This document shows positions 18,551 through 25,796 of a stretch of 64,000 bases of DNA, piece by piece (position 1 is the stretch's first letter; every line of letters begins with the position of its first letter). Source of the DNA: RBG-13-68-16 sp041494245 (GTDB taxonomy: Bacteria > Acidobacteriota > Thermoanaerobaculia > Thermoanaerobaculales > Thermoanaerobaculaceae); contig JBGQAK010000005.1 in the NCBI GenBank assembly GCA_041494245.1, positions 62,001 through 126,000 on the forward strand. The letters run 5' to 3'. The translations under genes and the position numbers were made by a program. A model generated the notes under the pieces. It worked only from the letters and a program-made list of their open reading frames with translations. It was not told the DNA's origin and did no database searches.

Positions 18551-19581
18551 CACGCGCCTCCCTGCGGGGCAGCAGCCTTTTCCTCGTGGCCGCCGAACTC
18601 GTAACGCAGGGCCGACAGCACCTTGTCGGCGAAGTCGGCCTCGCCGCGCGAACCGAAGCGTTCGTACAGCGCCGTGCTGAGAACGGGGGCCGGGACCGCT
18701 TCGTCGATGGCCGCCATGATCGTCCAGCGCCCCTCGCCCGAGTCCGACACCCGGCCGGTGAACTTCGTCAGGTCGGGACTCTCGAGGAGCGCTATGGCGG
18801 CCAGGTCCAGGAGCCAGGAGGCGATGACGCTGCCGCGCCGCCAGACCTCGGTGATGTCGGCCAACTTCAGGTCGTACCGGTAGTGCTCGGGGTGGCGCAG
18901 CGGTGTGGTTTCGGCATCGACGGTGCGCCGCTGCTTACCGGCGTTGGCATGGTGGAGGATGTTCAGCCCCTCCGCGTATGCGGCCATGATGCCGTACTCG
19001 ATGCCGTTGTGGACCATCTTGACGAAGTGGCCCGCGCCGCTCGGCCCGCAGTGCAGGTAGCCGTGCTCCGCGGTGCCGCTCACCTTCTCCCGACCGGGTG
19101 TTCGTGGTGCCGCCTCGACACTTGGAGCCAGGGCGGCGAAGACGGGGTCGAGGCGTCGGACGACGGCTTCCTCACCGCCGATCATCAGGCAGTAGCCCCG
19201 CTCCGACCCCCAGACCCCGCCGCTGGTCCCGACGTCCACATAGTGAATGCCTTTCGGTTTCAGCTCGGCGTCACGGCGGATGTCATCGTGGTAGTACGAG
19301 TTGCCCCCGTCGATGACCACATCGTCAGGTTCGAGGAGAGGGACGAGGGTCTTCAGCGTCGGATCGACCGCCGCCGCCGGCACCATCATCCAGGCGGCAC
19401 GCGGTTCTTTCAGCTTATGCGCGAAGTCTTCGAGCGACGTCGTCCCGACCGCCCCCTCTTTGACGAGCACACGCACGGCTTCCGGATGGAGGTCGTACAC
19501 GACGCACCGATGACCGAACCGCATAAGGCGTCTCACCATGTTGGTTCCCATCCGGCCCAGTCCGATCATGCCAAGTTCCAC
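18550..19581 (-). CDS. gnd: 6-phosphogluconate dehydrogenase (decarboxylating), short type
   Basis: 343 residues, the short YqeC/GntZ-like form rather than the 470-residue E. coli type. GMIGLGRMGTNMVRRL is the dinucleotide-binding loop; VIDGGNSYYHDD, VDVGTSGGVWGSERGYCLM and the catalytic GHFVKMVHNGIEYG follow. It converts 6-phosphogluconate to ribulose 5-phosphate and CO2; short forms often prefer NAD. The start is GTG 19581 behind AAAGGGAAACC. First clear enzyme gene of the operon; a small secreted-protein gene lies 48 bases upstream. Confidence 0.92.
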   Translation of the reverse strand: MELGMIGLGRMGTNMVRRLMRFGHRCVVYDLHPEAVRVLVKEGAVGTTSLEDFAHKLKEPRAAWMMVPAAAVDPTLKTLVPLLEPDDVVIDGGNSYYHDDIRRDAELKPKGIHYVDVGTSGGVWGSERGYCLMIGGEEAVVRRLDPVFAALAPSVEAAPRTPGREKVSGTAEHGYLHCGPSGAGHFVKMVHNGIEYGIMAAYAEGLNILHHANAGKQRRTVDAETTPLRHPEHYRYDLKLADITEVWRRGSVIASWLLDLAAIALLESPDLTKFTGRVSDSGEGRWTIMAAIDEAVPAPVLSTALYERFGSRGEADFADKVLSALRYEFGGHEEKAAAPQGGA

Positions 19582-19629
19582 GTGGTTTCCCTTTCTTTCA
19601 AGAACCGTAACGCCGGCTCCTCGCAGACG

Positions 19630-19929
19630 TCAGATGCTGGCCAGTTCGCCGAAGTACTCGTGGTCCTCCTTGTAGCCGCCTTCCCCCTTGTTGATCGCCT
19701 GGAGGCCCTCGACGAACTCGATCGCTTCAATCCACTTAACCATCGTGTAGCCGAGCTGATTCTCGACAAGCATCGGAAAGCCGCAAGGCTCCGCTGCTGT
19801 TTCGAGGGTCGTTGTGGGGCCGGTCGGCGGCGCTGGGAGACCGACCGTGCCCCACTGAATGTAAGCTCCGGCAACCAACAGCAGCAGCGGCGTGACGAGC
19901 AACAGGAGCGTCTTGAGCCTGATGTGCAT
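19630..19929 (-). CDS. Small membrane or exported protein of unknown function
   Basis: About 99 residues starting at ATG 19929, with a leucine-rich signal or anchor (residues 4-23), then a Pro/Thr-rich stretch and an acidic helical end. There is one cysteine (near residue 50). It lies on the same strand 48 bases before gnd, so it may be the first gene of that operon. No family recognised. Confidence 0.45.
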   Translation of the reverse strand: MHIRLKTLLLLVTPLLLLVAGAYIQWGTVGLPAPPTGPTTTLETAAEPCGFPMLVENQLGYTMVKWIEAIEFVEGLQAINKGEGGYKEDHEYFGELASI

Positions 19930-19980
19930 AGTCAACTCGGAAGGATAAGGGATGAGTCAAGAACTGTCTGATTCATCCTT

Positions 19981-20127
19981 AGCACCGGGGTGGCACGCGT
20001 TCCGGAGCCGCGTAATCCCGAGGTCGCGGCCGGAGGCGGGTTCGCAGCGTCTGACAACCGCGCGCCCGGCGGTCGCGCCCCACACCTGCACGGCCGATGT
20101 GGGGCCGGCGCGCCGCGCCGGCTGTCC
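19981..20127. repeat. Duplicated 140-base block, copy A
   Basis: The block reads GCACGCGTTCCGGAGCCGCG, then a GC-rich middle, and ends in GGCCGGC...GCCGGCTGTC. It matches 22212-22355 at roughly nine bases in ten by hand alignment. It is followed by a GGTACC-family repeat. Together they fill most of the gap 19936-20258, where no gene is seen. Confidence 0.75.
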
Positions 20128-20130
20128 AGA

Positions 20131-20182
20131 TGGTGAGAAAGGGGTACCTGGTACCTATCTGTTTCTGGTACCTATCTGTTTC
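20131..20182. repeat. GGTACC/GGTGAGA dispersed repeat, copy 2
   Basis: GGTGAGAAAGGGGTACCTGG, then TACCTATCTGTTTC in direct tandem (CTGGTACCTATCTGTTT twice). The tandem arrangement resembles repeats found around REP-associated transposase genes, but no transposase lies nearby. Confidence 0.65.
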
Positions 20183-20258
20183 AGCGCGAGGTAGGTCATC
20201 ATGCCCCCTCGCGACCACCCCGCCTTACCGATTCGCGCGCGTTCCTCTCAGATAAATC

Positions 20259-20600
20259 TCAAGGCCAACGCGGATGTTTCGGAATCGACGGAGTCGAACG
20301 GGACGGGGGCGCCGGCCGATAGGCGTGGCGAGATACCTGCTGCGAGCGGGACTGGGGCGCCGGCCGAACGTCGTGGGGAGGCAACTGCTCCGGGCGACGT
20401 TCGCCGCCGCGGGGCGGTGCCACGTGATAACCCGGTCCCCAGCCGCCGTAGTCGCGCCCGTACGGCTCGTAGTAACCCCCGACATAGGCGACACCCACGC
20501 CTCCGTCATATCCCGGGCCGGTTGCTATGCAGGCACACAGTCCCGCGAACAGCAGGAGCCCGAGCGCACTCACCATCCAACGTTGATGCACGATGTTCAT
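20259..20600 (-). CDS. Small putative lipoprotein
   Basis: 113 residues from ATG 20600. An N-terminal hydrophobic stretch ends in LLFAGLCAC, which can serve as a lipobox with lipidation at the second Cys. The mature part is rich in Gly, Tyr and Pro (GYDGGVGVAYVGGYYEPYG) and then Arg/Pro/Ser, so it is probably disordered. GGAGCC precedes the start, which overlaps the stop of the double-VOC gene by four bases (ATGA); the two are coupled. Gly/Tyr-rich envelope lipoproteins are common, but no function is assigned. Confidence 0.6.
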   Translation of the reverse strand: MNIVHQRWMVSALGLLLFAGLCACIATGPGYDGGVGVAYVGGYYEPYGRDYGGWGPGYHVAPPRGGERRPEQLPPHDVRPAPQSRSQQVSRHAYRPAPPSRSTPSIPKHPRWP

Positions 20601-21520
20601 TTCGGCTCCTTTTTGCTGTCGGTGTCCGACCACTCCATCAATCCAAAGGGTGCTCCCGTCGGATCGGCGACGACCGCCACCTTGTCGCCGTGGCGATCGA
20701 TGTGCGGTTCGACCAGCACGCGCCCGCCGAGCGCAACCGCCTTGGCTGCCACGGCGACGGCATCCACGACCCGCACGAAGTTGAGCCAGTGGGGATGACG
20801 GTGGGACGCCTTGCGGGGCAAAGGATTCACGCTCGCGCGAGCGTAGTCGTCGCTCGAAAGGATGACGTGTTCTTTCCCATCGTCACTCGGCACGTCGAAA
20901 ACGTCATAACCGAAGAGCGTCTGGTAGAAAGCCGCGTCCGTGTCTGGATTCTTGGTGTGAAGCGAGCTCCAGATCCACTCTCCGGGCGCCGCCAGGACGT
21001 CGGCTGGGTCACCACTGCTGGAGGCGAGGACTGCAAAAACAGCCCCTTGAGGATCAGCGAAGACCGCTTGGCGGCCGCGTTGCGGGAAACTCCTGGGTTC
21101 GAACACGACCTTGGCCCCGTGCTCCAGCGCGGTCCGCTTCGCGGCATCGACATCGCGAACGGCGATGAAGGCCAGCCACGCCGGCTGCCGGTGCTCACCA
21201 CGCGGCACGAGCCGGTGGAGCAGACCCCCCACTGGCCGGCCATCGAGAAGCGCGACGGCGTAGTCGATCTTATCGCCATGAATGTCGCGGAAGGTCCAGC
21301 CGAACAATCCTGAATAGAACTGCTTCGCACCGGCAAGGTCCGGGGTCACCAGCTCAACCCAGATCACTTTGCCGACGTGGTGCTCGGTGCTCGCGGGCTC
21401 AACGAGCGGGGGCAGTTCAAACGGTGCCGCCATGACCGTTGCAGCGCAAGTGGCGTACAGGAGCAAGGCGCATAGGCCGTGCGAAAGAAGGTGTCGGGCT
21501 TGATGGCAATGGATGTTCAT
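20597..21520 (-). CDS. Exported protein with two VOC domains
   Basis: 307 residues from ATG 21520 (GGAGACACGA upstream). Signal or anchor at about 13-32 (LCALLLYATCAATVMAAP). Two VOC modules follow: one from VGKVIWVELVTPDLAGAKQF near 50, with FADPQGAVFAVL near 150, and one from GEWIWSSLHTKNPDTDAAFY near 175, with VADPTGAPFGLMEW near 290. VOC proteins usually work in the cytoplasm, so export is unusual and suggests a ligand-binding role at the envelope. The coupled lipoprotein supports an envelope site. Confidence 0.75.
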   Translation of the reverse strand: MNIHCHQARHLLSHGLCALLLYATCAATVMAAPFELPPLVEPASTEHHVGKVIWVELVTPDLAGAKQFYSGLFGWTFRDIHGDKIDYAVALLDGRPVGGLLHRLVPRGEHRQPAWLAFIAVRDVDAAKRTALEHGAKVVFEPRSFPQRGRQAVFADPQGAVFAVLASSSGDPADVLAAPGEWIWSSLHTKNPDTDAAFYQTLFGYDVFDVPSDDGKEHVILSSDDYARASVNPLPRKASHRHPHWLNFVRVVDAVAVAAKAVALGGRVLVEPHIDRHGDKVAVVADPTGAPFGLMEWSDTDSKKEPK

Positions 21521-22073
21521 TCTCGTGTCTCCACAACAATCGTCCGCCCCGCCGCTGGCCGGCTTGACCCGAGGCCTACAACCGGGACAATCGCAGCAAG
21601 AAAGCTCACCGGTGTCACCAGGTTCGTCTTCACTCTTCACCTCCGTGTCCCGAGACGTGCGCTTTCGGTAGTTAGGCTACATTTCCAAGCGAAGGAACCA
21701 AGTCTCACGATTCTCGTAGCGCGCCTTCTTTCTCGGCTGTCTACGAATCTAGGCCCTTGGTGCTGTGCGGGATAGCGTATTTTTCCCCAGAATCGAATCC
21801 GCAACTTAGGTAGAAACTACACGGCGGGCATCCGAACACCCTCGCTTTCCGAGGAGCGCACGCGCTTACTACTGTCGTGGCGCCACAGCGAATTGCGGGG
21901 TCATCGCGACACCGATGCCGGACAGGACACACAGCCTCCACCCAACCCCCGCGGCTTCGGGCCCATGCACGGACAGCCCGCGGCTCGCCCCCCACCCCGC
22001 CTCCGTGAGGTCTCGGTGCACACCTCGGTGACCGTGCCGCCCGACGACCGCCTGCTTTTCTCCCTCTCGCTCG

Positions 22074-22228
22074 GGGAGCAGGGGATCCGGTTCCTCCTCG
22101 TTTCGGGCAAGCCGCTCGAGGAGCCGGTCGCCTGGTACGGTCCGATCGTGGTGAACACCGAGGCCGAGCTGAAGCGGGCCTTCGCCGAGCTGCACAACGG
22201 TACGTTTCTGAAGCACCAGGGCGGCACG
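22074..22228 (+). pseudogene. Duplicated 3' end of the pirin gene
   Basis: About 155 bases match the end of the pirin gene at 11826-11985 at roughly 92% by hand alignment, encoding EQGIRFLLVSGKPLEEPVAW and onward to FLKHQGG. The original stop is lost: the frame runs into the duplicated GC-rich block. No cupin domain is present, so it cannot function as pirin. Confidence 0.8.
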
Positions 22229-22355
22229 CGTTCCGGAGCCGCGTCATCCCGAGGTCGCGGCCGGAGGCGGGTCCGCAGCGTCTGACAGCCGCGCCCCCGG
22301 CGGTCGCGCCTCACACCTGCACGGCCAATGTGGGGCCGGCGCCGCGCCGGCTGTC
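22212..22355. repeat. Duplicated 140-base block, copy B
   Basis: Matches 19981-20127. Its left end overlaps the last bases of the pirin fragment (AGCACCAGGGCGGCACGCG), and copy A begins with the same AGCACC...GGCACGCG, so the block probably lay downstream of a pirin copy before it spread. Confidence 0.75.
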
Positions 22356-22819
22356 TCACCTTGGACCCCGCCCAGACACCCGCCGACGGACCCGCCACAC
22401 CCCAGGCCCCCGTGCCTTGGCACCTTGCCGGCGACCACGTCAAACGGCCCCGCGTATTTCCCCGATGCGGCGATCCGTCCCAGGACCGGGCCCATCTAGT
22501 GCGCCGGATCACAAGAAAAAGGCCGGTGTCTGGGCTCAAATTCCAATGGGCACCCTGAGACAGCGTTTTCGAGGCGCTCGGGTGGGGGGAAGAGCTGAAG
22601 CACGGTGTTGACCTCGGTGTACGCAAGGCGGGCCCGCCCGAGGTGACGGAGCCTCGCGCGGGCGAGGCCCGCGTTCTCCGCTACGTCGGTTCGAGCCAAC
22701 GGCATCTCTCCACGACGGACGATGGTGAGGCGCTCCCGGCTCAGCGGGCCGGCCACAACGTGCCTGGCGCCGCGGCGGCGCGCCTGCCGGCTCCACCCAC
22801 GACGCCCACGGGTGCGCTG

Positions 22820-23830
22820 ATGCCGGTCGCCCTCGAAGCGGCGGAGGAGCTCTTCTCGCGGGAGATCCCACGCTTCCGGAGGTCGGAGAGGGCGCTCCAC
22901 TGGGCGATCGCCATCCCGTTCCTGGTGTGCCTCGCATCCGGTGTCGTGGTGAAGCTGTTTTTCAATAGGCTCCACTCCGGCATCCTCGTGCATGGCGCCC
23001 TGTTGTGGGTCCACCGGGCCTCGGGGGTTTTCCTGATCCTCCTCCCGATCTGGGTCGCGGTGCGCCACCGCAAGGAGCTCTCGCTCTACCTCTACAACAT
23101 CAAACGGGCGTGGAGCTGGACGACCGACGACCTCAAATGGCTTGCCCTCGTAGGTCTCGCTTCCCTGAGCAAGAGGATCGCCCTTCCGGAGCAGCACAAG
23201 TTCAACGCCGGCGAGAAGATCAACTTCATGACGCTGATGTTGACCTACCCGGTGCTGGTCGCGACCGGCGTGTTCCTGTTGACGCCGGGGATCCATTTCC
23301 TCAGCTGGATCGCCCACGTGTCCGTGGCCATCCTGGCGGCCCCCCTCATCATCGGGCACCTCTTCATGGCCATCATCAACCCGGACACCCGAGTGGGCCT
23401 GAGCGGGATGCTCTCCGGCAACGTGGACCGCGAATGGGCCAGGCATCACTACGCGAAGTGGTACCGGGAGAACTTCGGCGAGGACGAGAGGCGGCGCGCC
23501 GAGCGCGAGGAAGCCGTGGCGGCGCCGCCCGCGCAGGCGGTCATCCGCTGCTCGTCCTGCGGCGCCACAACCCCGCTGGTCTCATGGACCACGCTGCTGG
23601 AGACCGTCTCGGAGCTGCGGCCCCTCGACTGTCCGAGTTGCGGCGCACCTTCCCCGGTCGTCCAGGCGGTCGTGAAGGCGGAGGAGATCGAATCGATCCT
23701 CGAGGGCCTGGAGCACGCCGACGTCAGCGGGCCCAACCGCGCCCTCTCGCTGGAGGATGGCGACTCGCCGGCGGCTCCCGCAACCGAGCAACCCGTCCCG
23801 ACGTTCCTTCCCCACCTCAAAGCGACCTGA
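22820..23830 (+). CDS. Cytochrome b561-type membrane subunit with four-cysteine tail
   Basis: 336 residues from ATG 22820. Four membrane segments (about 27-48, 62-82, 137-158 and 163-188) carry histidines fitting haem ligands (H27, H58 or H65, H166, H180), as in formate dehydrogenase gamma and thiosulfate reductase cytochromes. A soluble tail holds C244-x2-C247 and C271-x2-C274 (CSSCG and CPSCG), a probable zinc ribbon, then a disordered end. It would pass quinol electrons to a partner, but no dehydrogenase or cytochrome c gene is adjacent. The cysteine tail is not part of the usual family. Confidence 0.72.
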   Translation: MPVALEAAEELFSREIPRFRRSERALHWAIAIPFLVCLASGVVVKLFFNRLHSGILVHGALLWVHRASGVFLILLPIWVAVRHRKELSLYLYNIKRAWSWTTDDLKWLALVGLASLSKRIALPEQHKFNAGEKINFMTLMLTYPVLVATGVFLLTPGIHFLSWIAHVSVAILAAPLIIGHLFMAIINPDTRVGLSGMLSGNVDREWARHHYAKWYRENFGEDERRRAEREEAVAAPPAQAVIRCSSCGATTPLVSWTTLLETVSELRPLDCPSCGAPSPVVQAVVKAEEIESILEGLEHADVSGPNRALSLEDGDSPAAPATEQPVPTFLPHLKAT

Positions 23831-23885
23831 CGCTCCGAGACCTCCCCGAAACGCCGAGCTCGTGAGCAAGGCACTGCCATGAGCC

Positions 23886-23929
23886 GGTGGCGAGATCGCC
23901 GCCGCCTATGCCCAGGCGGGCTCGCCACC
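23886..23929. terminator. Long hairpin between convergent genes
   Basis: GGTGGCGAG and CTCGCCACC pair across an inner GCCGCCT/AGGCGG stem. It sits between the convergent cytochrome b and membrane protein genes. No T-run follows on either strand, so it is an RNA-end hairpin at best. Confidence 0.4.
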
Positions 23930-23975
23930 GCACACCCGATCATCCCGCAAGAATGCTGTCGCCGTGGCCCCGCGC

Positions 23976-24356
23976 TCAGGCTGCCACCACCATAGCCTTG
24001 GGCCGGGCAAGCACAAACAAGATCAGAAGCACAACGTCGACGACCAGATGAATCCACCAGAAGGTGGCCATCGAGCCGGGCGTGAGCAGCGTAACGATGT
24101 AGGCCCCAAGACCGAGGGCGTACCGCACAATCCCCATGTCCACGATCACCCTGTACTTCACTGGATCCTTGGAGGCCACGAAGAACATCACGCCGAACAC
24201 AAGCATCAACGCACCAAAAGGATGAATGTAAACGAGCGCTCCGGGGATGTACTCAAGGCCGAAGACCTTTGCTATCTGAGCGGAAGCGAAAAAGGCCGGG
24301 AGCCCCCGGAAAACGAACTCAACGATAGCCGCGATGATCAGGACGACCTTGGCCAC
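23976..24356 (-). CDS. Small four-helix membrane protein
   Basis: 126 residues with about four membrane segments (4-24, 45-62, 75-93 and 100-118) and few charged residues. The GTG start at 24356 follows GGAGGT. It has no recognisable motif beyond the general look of DoxX- or DUF4345-like integral membrane proteins. It converges with the cytochrome b gene; upstream lies a 530-base non-coding gap. Confidence 0.65.
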   Translation of the reverse strand: MAKVVLIIAAIVEFVFRGLPAFFASAQIAKVFGLEYIPGALVYIHPFGALMLVFGVMFFVASKDPVKYRVIVDMGIVRYALGLGAYIVTLLTPGSMATFWWIHLVVDVVLLILFVLARPKAMVVAA

Positions 24357-24890
24357 AACGTCTTACCTCCTTCTCCCTCTCCCTTGGTTCGATTTGACGC
24401 GGCGCACAGGGCCACAGCGACACGCAGCATAGCGGCGTGGGAAGACCACGCCTGCACCCACCCCCCTTCGACAACGTGGCGTTCTCTGAGAACCAATATC
24501 GAGCCTGCGAGCCTGTCCGTCAACGTACCCGAGGCCGCTGAACGAGGGCTGCGGAGCGCCTTGAGTGGGGGCACTCGGCTCGAACTCACCAGGGACAGGG
24601 AGGTGTGCAGGGTGACCGATGGCCACCTTCAACGTCTCGGAAATGTGCCCGCGTTTCGGCTGGCGAAACGCTCGAGGTAGGAGGCCAGACGGCCCTCGTT
24701 GCTCTCCTCGAACGCGACGAAGACCACGCCCCCACCGCAAGTTCCTAGAATGGCACGCCGACACGGTGTTCAAGGGTCTACTTCAGGCTGCCAGCGCGCC
24801 GAAGGTAAGGCCTCCACCACAATGCGAGCTGTTTCGCGAAAACCTATTTTGGGATTCCATCACCGTCCACCGTAACATCGCAAACAAAGG
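24357..24890. other. Intergenic stretch upstream of the restriction-modification island
   Basis: No intact gene is seen. A possible PilZ-like scrap lies at 24629-24750 on the minus strand. TATTTT (24846) and TAACAT (24873) are candidate -10 boxes for the regulator gene at 24891, but neither has a good -35 box. Confidence 0.5.
24629..24750 (-). pseudogene. Possible C-terminal scrap of a PilZ-like protein
   Basis: The minus strand reads VVFVAFEESNEGRLASYLER and about ten more residues before TGA. This resembles the last strand and helix of PilZ-type domains. There is no start codon and no upstream domain. Weak, by eye only. Confidence 0.25.
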
Positions 24891-25175
24891 ATGGGGCGCT
24901 TGACTCGACCGCACCAAACAGGGCCGGCAACGGTCGATGAACAGCTTCGACTCCTACTGGCTGAAGCGCGCCGTGCTGCCGGTCTTACGCAGGCACAGCT
25001 GGCCAGGCGCCTTTCCAAGCCGCAGTCGTTCGTGTCGAAGTACGAGCGGGGCGAGCGGCGCCTCGACGTGTCTGAGTTCATCGAGGTTGCAGAAGCCCTT
25101 GGTCTCGACGCCGCTAAAGAGGTTGAGCGCCTGGCTGGCATTCGGAAGATAGACCGCCGTTCGAGGACCCGATGA
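24891..25175 (+). CDS. XRE-family regulator (controller-like protein) of the restriction system
   Basis: 94 residues. A helix-turn-helix of the Cro/C1 type spans about residues 20-80: AGLTQAQLARRLSKPQSFVS then KYERGERRLDVSEFIEVAEA. It has the size and place of a restriction-modification controller (C) protein: its stop overlaps the endonuclease start by four bases (ATGA). C proteins delay endonuclease expression until methylation is established; that role is inferred. No clear ribosome binding site precedes ATG 24891; a TTG at 24900 is an alternative. Confidence 0.8.
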   Translation: MGRLTRPHQTGPATVDEQLRLLLAEARRAAGLTQAQLARRLSKPQSFVSKYERGERRLDVSEFIEVAEALGLDAAKEVERLAGIRKIDRRSRTR

Positions 25176-25780
25176 AGGTCATTCACGTGGAGACCCTAAT
25201 CTCACGCGGGTCGTTCCCTTCGTCGGGAACCTGGGAATCCATCCGCGAAAAGGTGCTAAGCGCGATCCGGGCTGTTGACTGGCCACTGGGGAGTGGAGCA
25301 TTCACCATCTTCCCGGAGTCGGGAAAGAAGCGCAGAGCGGGCAATGGTGTGAAGCCGATCAAGAATGGCTTAATGACGCGGCTCGCAGACATGGGCTGGA
25401 AGCTGGAACAACGACTCGCCCTTGCAGCTAGGAAACAGCCAGGAAAGGTCGACGCCATCCTACAGACTGATGAGGGTCCGGTTGCGGTTGAGTGGGAGAC
25501 GGGCAACATCTCGTCGAGTCACCGTGCACTTAACAAAATGGCTGTGGGCATGCTTCACGGTGCCCTCGTTGCCGGCCTTCTCGTCGTCCCATCCAGGGTT
25601 CTTTACCAGTATCTGACGGACCGAGTGGGCAACTGGGACGAATTGGTTCCTTATCTCGACCTTTGGAAGGCTGTCCAGTGCAAGAACGGCGTGCTGGAAG
25701 TGGTGGTGGTTGAGCACGACGCCGAGAGTGAGGACGTACCGCGGATTCCCAAGGGGACGGACGGAAGAGCCCTCGAATAG
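25172..25780 (+). CDS. BglII-family type II restriction endonuclease
   Basis: 202 residues. The PD-(D/E)xK-like core shows D94 (GKVDAIL) and E107-W-E109 (VAVEWETGN), followed by ISSSHRALNKM, which matches the BglII/BstYI family arrangement of an Asp and a Glu-x-Gln/Glu. BglII cuts AGATCT and BstYI RGATCY; specificity here is unproven. It is coupled to the XRE regulator and converges on the methyltransferase pair, 16 bases from the first methyltransferase stop. The family call rests on this motif and on the methyltransferase neighbours. Confidence 0.7.
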   Translation: MKVIHVETLISRGSFPSSGTWESIREKVLSAIRAVDWPLGSGAFTIFPESGKKRRAGNGVKPIKNGLMTRLADMGWKLEQRLALAARKQPGKVDAILQTDEGPVAVEWETGNISSSHRALNKMAVGMLHGALVAGLLVVPSRVLYQYLTDRVGNWDELVPYLDLWKAVQCKNGVLEVVVVEHDAESEDVPRIPKGTDGRALE

Positions 25781-25796
25781 CGGCCCAACTCTCGAA

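Larger units (their letters stand above)
21521..22819. other. Non-coding stretch with duplicated gene scraps
   Basis: No credible intact gene is seen. The stretch holds the pirin 3' fragment (22074-22228) and copy B of the duplicated block (22212-22355). An open frame from 22643 leads into the cytochrome b gene, but residues before 22820 look like repeat-derived, Arg/Pro/Ala-rich sequence. Confidence 0.6.
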
